Below are positions 62,625 to 64,000 of a DNA stretch of 64,000 nt, in pieces. Position 1 is the first letter of the stretch. Each line of letters begins with the position of its first letter. The notes under the pieces were generated by a model, which was not told the DNA's origin, ran no database searches, and saw only the letters and a list, made by a program, of their open reading frames with translations. The translations under genes were made by a program, and so were the position numbers. This DNA comes from Pythium myriotylum (Eukaryota; Oomycota; Peronosporomycetes; Pythiales; Pythiaceae): positions 1 to 64,000 of the forward strand of contig JALJCQ010000023.1 in NCBI GenBank assembly GCA_023091665.1, given 5' to 3'.

Positions 62625-63924
62625 CGTACGCCCATGCTCGCGTCGGCAACACATCGTTAGGACGTGCCCGCTCTCGGCCACCCGCTACCAGTTCCAATGG
62701 CTGCAGCGCCTCCGGACATGCGCCCCCAGCCGCACCCGTTGGCAGCCAGCGCGACGCGCCAAGCCTAAGGGCGTGCGAGCCCGTCGACCAGACGAGCGCC
62801 GCCGGCGCAGTTAACTCTATACCCGGCGGAGAATCCCAGGATGCGTTTGAAGGTGCTAACGTGGCGAGGCTGGAGCGCGTCCGCGCACACCAAGACGCGG
62901 ACCCACCTACGCGGAGGCTGAGAGCTTTCCTCGCTGGCGATACGCGTGCACTCTCCCGCGATGAAGTTGCCCAGGCAGCGAAAGTTGCTGATCAGTTTGT
63001 TCTGGACGAGCACGGAGTGCTACGATATGTGAGGATATGTGAGCCTCCGTCCCGGTGCTCGTGAGAAGCCAGCTCGACTCGTGGTCCCAACCACGCTGCG
63101 GAGGGACCTGTTGCATCACTGCCACGTCGAATTTCAAGGTGGCCATCAGGGGATCACGCGTACCCATGAAATAGTCCGGTCTGAGTATTATTGGGCCGGG
63201 ATGTATCAGGATATCGCCCTCTTTTGCTCGAGTTGTGTAGATTGCAGCACCGGAAAAGGTCTCCCGGCAAACCCTGGCCGTCTCTCGGCAATATCCAACC
63301 GGAGTATCCATTTCACGTCGTCTCTATGGATTTTGTACTCCCATTGCCTCTGTCTGAACAAGGGAGCACGGCGTTGCTACTCTTCCAGTGCATGTTCACT
63401 GGCTTTGTGATGTGTAAAGCGATGTCGGACACCAGCGCGCCAGCTGTTGCCAGAGCGTACGATGAGGTAGTTTTCCAGCAATTCGGCGCCAGCCCTATTA
63501 TTAGGCACGACCAAGATCCAGTTTTCATGAGTGAAGTGTTCGCCCAATTCTGGTCCATGCTAGGGAGCCAGCAGCGCGCCACGTTGGCCTACCGGCCTCA
63601 AGCCAACGGCCAACAGGAACGCTCAGTCCAGAACGTGGCGCGCAGCATCAAGTCCTACGTCATGCGATCAGGTCAAGACGACTGGGAGGATGTGGTATAT
63701 CGATTAATGTTTGCGATTAACACGTCAGTGGACGCGACACGCAGAGACACGCCATTCTTTCTCGCCCACGGCTGGGACGCCAAGTCGACAGTGATAAACC
63801 TGAATAGATACCAGTCGCCGAGATCAAGGCCGGCCGCCTGCTGTATGAGTTCGACAACAGTAGACGCGCTGAGACCAGGTTTGCAGCCATGCAATCTGGT
63901 GACGGAGAGGCGCCGCGCGACTAG
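62625..63924 (+). pseudogene. Gypsy integrase pseudogene with at least three frame changes
   Basis: A connection-domain-like stretch (about 62830-63035) leads to a zinc domain at about 63108-63260 (H-x7-H in HVEFQGGHQG, then CSSC..C) and a catalytic core with D at 63329, D at 63509 and E at 63617; the last two are 35 residues apart. Frame changes occur at 63022-63041, where a 10-bp direct repeat (ATATGTGAGG/ATATGTGAGC) was gained, at about 63275-63285 between zinc domain and core, and at about 63817. Beyond the last one the reading AEIKAGRLLYEF continues to a stop at 63922-63924. RT and LTRs are not in the window. It is not the same copy as the Gypsy at 50-57 kb, whose integrase core is deleted. 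Confidence 0.8.
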
Positions 63925-64000
63925 CAGCGCCGAGCGGAGACGCCAGCCTCCGCTGCCAAGTGCTAGCAATTACGAGGTGCGAGTCCCCATATTTCCCAGT
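63925..64000. other. Window end, nothing recognised
   Basis: 76 bp after the integrase stop with no feature I can name; probably the 3' part of the same Gypsy element. Confidence 0.3.

Noticed and set aside
59339..63064. 1241-codon plus-strand open frame
   Set aside because: It is antisense Copia fused by chance to the sense RT-RNase H of the split element and to Gypsy sequence; only the 61.3-62.6-kb part is a real domain.

Overview
The window is a retrotransposon graveyard and nursery from a eukaryotic genome, most likely an oomycete. The reasons are a GC-rich third-position codon bias, Gypsy Pol linkers of a type I associate with oomycetes, and Inr/FPR-like motifs inside an LTR; the organism call is an inference. 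I see no cellular gene, tRNA, rRNA or CRISPR array. Everything I can recognise is Ty1/Copia, Ty3/Gypsy or a Helitron-like fragment.

Region 1 (1-37593) is a head-to-tail array of one Copia family. Nine complete truncated units (3333 bp standard; variants 3347, 3227 and 3334 bp) and a partial first unit each consist of an LTR of 345 or 359 bp, an anticodon-type tRNA-iMet primer site, and a frame for Gag, protease, integrase and only the first part of reverse transcriptase. Each unit stops at the same base, where the next LTR begins. The array ends in a full-length element (32538-37593) with RT, RNase H, PPT and 3' LTR. Sequence variants increase stepwise from the far units toward this full-length copy, and two LTRs with a 14-bp duplication lie exactly four units apart.

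Region 2 (37594-46274) holds opposing LTR remnants, a protease-integrase fragment of a second, divergent Copia family (37940-39565), a nearly intact minus-strand copy of the array family (39566-44588) that makes a ~5-kb inverted repeat with the full-length plus copy, a Helitron-like helicase fragment on the minus strand (44589-45441), and a Copia integrase fragment (45442-46274).

Region 3 (46275-62624) is a three-level nest. A plus-strand Copia element is split at 49614/61279 by a minus-strand Copia of the same family (5-bp target duplication ACGTT). That copy is itself split by a 7370-bp minus-strand Gypsy element (50073-57442; apparently identical 1067-bp LTRs; 4-bp target duplication ATGT). 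The Gypsy element encodes Gag and protease but no RT, RNase H or integrase core, so it must have moved in trans.

Region 4 (62625-64000) is a second Gypsy integrase, on the plus strand, with HHCC and DD35E residues visible but broken by at least three frame changes.

The genes act as retrotransposon parts: Gag packages RNA, protease cuts the polyprotein, RT/RNase H make cDNA and integrase inserts it. Only the two full-length Copia copies have the whole set, and both carry a one-base Gag frame problem near the start that a single array unit (29204-32537) lacks.
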